The notes beneath the pieces are model-generated. The model did no database searches and had not been told where the DNA came from. It saw nothing but the letters and a program-made list of their open reading frames with translations. Positions 6,033 through 6,155 of a DNA stretch of 6,155 nucleotides are shown one piece after another. Location of the stretch: assembly GCA_900552245.1 (NCBI GenBank), contig URYY01000125.1:1-6155 (forward strand), written 5' to 3'. Both the position numbers and the translations under genes were made by a program. The first letter of the stretch is position 1; each line of letters starts with the position of its first letter. This stretch comes from an uncultured Opitutales bacterium (GTDB lineage: Bacteria > Verrucomicrobiota > Verrucomicrobiia > Opitutales > Intestinicryptomonadaceae).

Positions 6033-6155
6033 TCAGGGTCGGTTTGCATTTGCAAGCCGACTCGTTTTTTTTGGGTCAACACCAAAGGTTGTGGAATAGG
6101 TTGGGTCAACACCAAAGGTTGTGGAATAGGTTGATTTTTTAGATTTGTCTTTCAT
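6033..6155 (-). CDS. Small open frame with a 10-residue tandem repeat, doubtful gene, touches window edge
   Basis: An ATG at the last three bases of the window opens a 40-codon frame ending in TGA at 6033-6035; it could also be the tail of a longer gene. It reads MKDKSKKS, then two identical copies of TYSTTFGVDP, then a basic end KKTSRLANANRP. The two copies are the translation of the 30-bp DNA repeat, so the repeat keeps frame. The final codons overlap the tRNA-Ser terminator hairpin on the other strand. I do not recognise the peptide. It has no signal peptide or membrane segment. Because the 30-bp unit stays open in four of the six frames, the open frame alone is weak evidence of coding. 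Its ribosome binding site lies outside the window. Confidence 0.3.
   Translation of the reverse strand: MKDKSKKSTYSTTFGVDPTYSTTFGVDPKKTSRLANANRP
6038..6072 (+). terminator. Strong intrinsic terminator of tRNA-Ser
   Basis: GTCGGTTTGC pairs with GCAAGCCGAC (10 bp with one G-T, loop ATTT), followed by TCG and eight T residues (6065-6072). It begins nine bases past the tRNA CCA. On the opposite strand no T-run follows the stem, so it works in one direction only. Confidence 0.88.
6071..6130. repeat. Two perfect tandem copies of a 30-bp unit
   Basis: Copies at 6071-6100 and 6101-6130 are identical and abut without a spacer. Each begins TTGGGTCAACACC and ends GTGGAATAGG, and a third copy breaks off after TTG (6131-6133). 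The unit is a multiple of three bases and encodes ten residues per copy in open frames on both strands. The absence of spacers excludes a CRISPR array. Perfect identity points to a recent duplication or active copy-number change. Confidence 0.95.

Noticed and set aside
6071..6130. CRISPR array
   Set aside because: The two 30-bp copies abut with no spacer, and there is no cas gene in the window.
5940..6155. Integration (att) site of a mobile element at tRNA-Ser
   Set aside because: No integrase is present, and no repeat of the tRNA 3' end is seen in the window; the right flank is too short to judge.

Overview
The window looks like an ordinary chromosomal segment of a bacterium of moderate GC content. 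It carries housekeeping nucleic-acid genes, one unrecognised exported protein, one tRNA and a small tandem repeat at its right edge. The co-occurrence of RNase HIII with RNase HII, an RNase Y, the style of the GltX N-terminus (PSPTGFFHIGSARTALF) and a C39-like exported protein type seen in verrucomicrobia all suggest the PVC group, perhaps Verrucomicrobiota. This is an inference from remembered family resemblance, not a database result.

Layout. Bases 1-208 (minus) hold the start of glutamyl-tRNA synthetase (gltX), cut by the left edge. Bases 305-1249 (minus) hold a 2-dehydropantoate 2-reductase (PanE/ApbA) family protein. Its consensus-like promoter lies so close to the ATG that the mRNA would be nearly leaderless. 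Bases 1473-3178 (minus) hold a two-gene operon, rnhC (RNase HIII) then rnhB (RNase HII), joined by an ATGA overlap and followed by an intrinsic terminator at about 1361-1392. Bases 3262-3993 (minus) encode an exported protein of unknown function with its own strong terminator (3196-3241). That terminator sits directly in front of rnhC. Bases 3994-4145 are a divergent AT-rich intergenic region with an 18-bp inverted repeat. Bases 4146-5663 (plus) encode RNase Y (rny), with a TTG start. Bases 5664-5939 appear non-coding and hold weak hairpins. Bases 5940-6029 (plus) are tRNA-Ser(GGA) with encoded CCA, followed by a strong terminator (6038-6072). Bases 6071-6130 are two perfect, abutting copies of a 30-bp repeat. 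On the minus strand these lie in a 40-codon open frame (6033-6155) as a 10-residue peptide repeat.

How the genes fit together. RnhC and RnhB are two type 2 RNase H paralogues that remove RNA from DNA, and their translation is probably coupled. RNase Y, in the divergent direction, is the membrane-tethered endonuclease that begins mRNA decay in bacteria that use it. GltX and tRNA-Ser belong to translation. No defence system, CRISPR array, transposase, phage gene or biosynthetic cluster is visible. The items most worth a second look are the coding-or-not tandem repeat at the right edge, the exported protein that resembles a catalytically dead C39-like fold, the coupled RNase HIII-HII pair and the possible leaderless starts.
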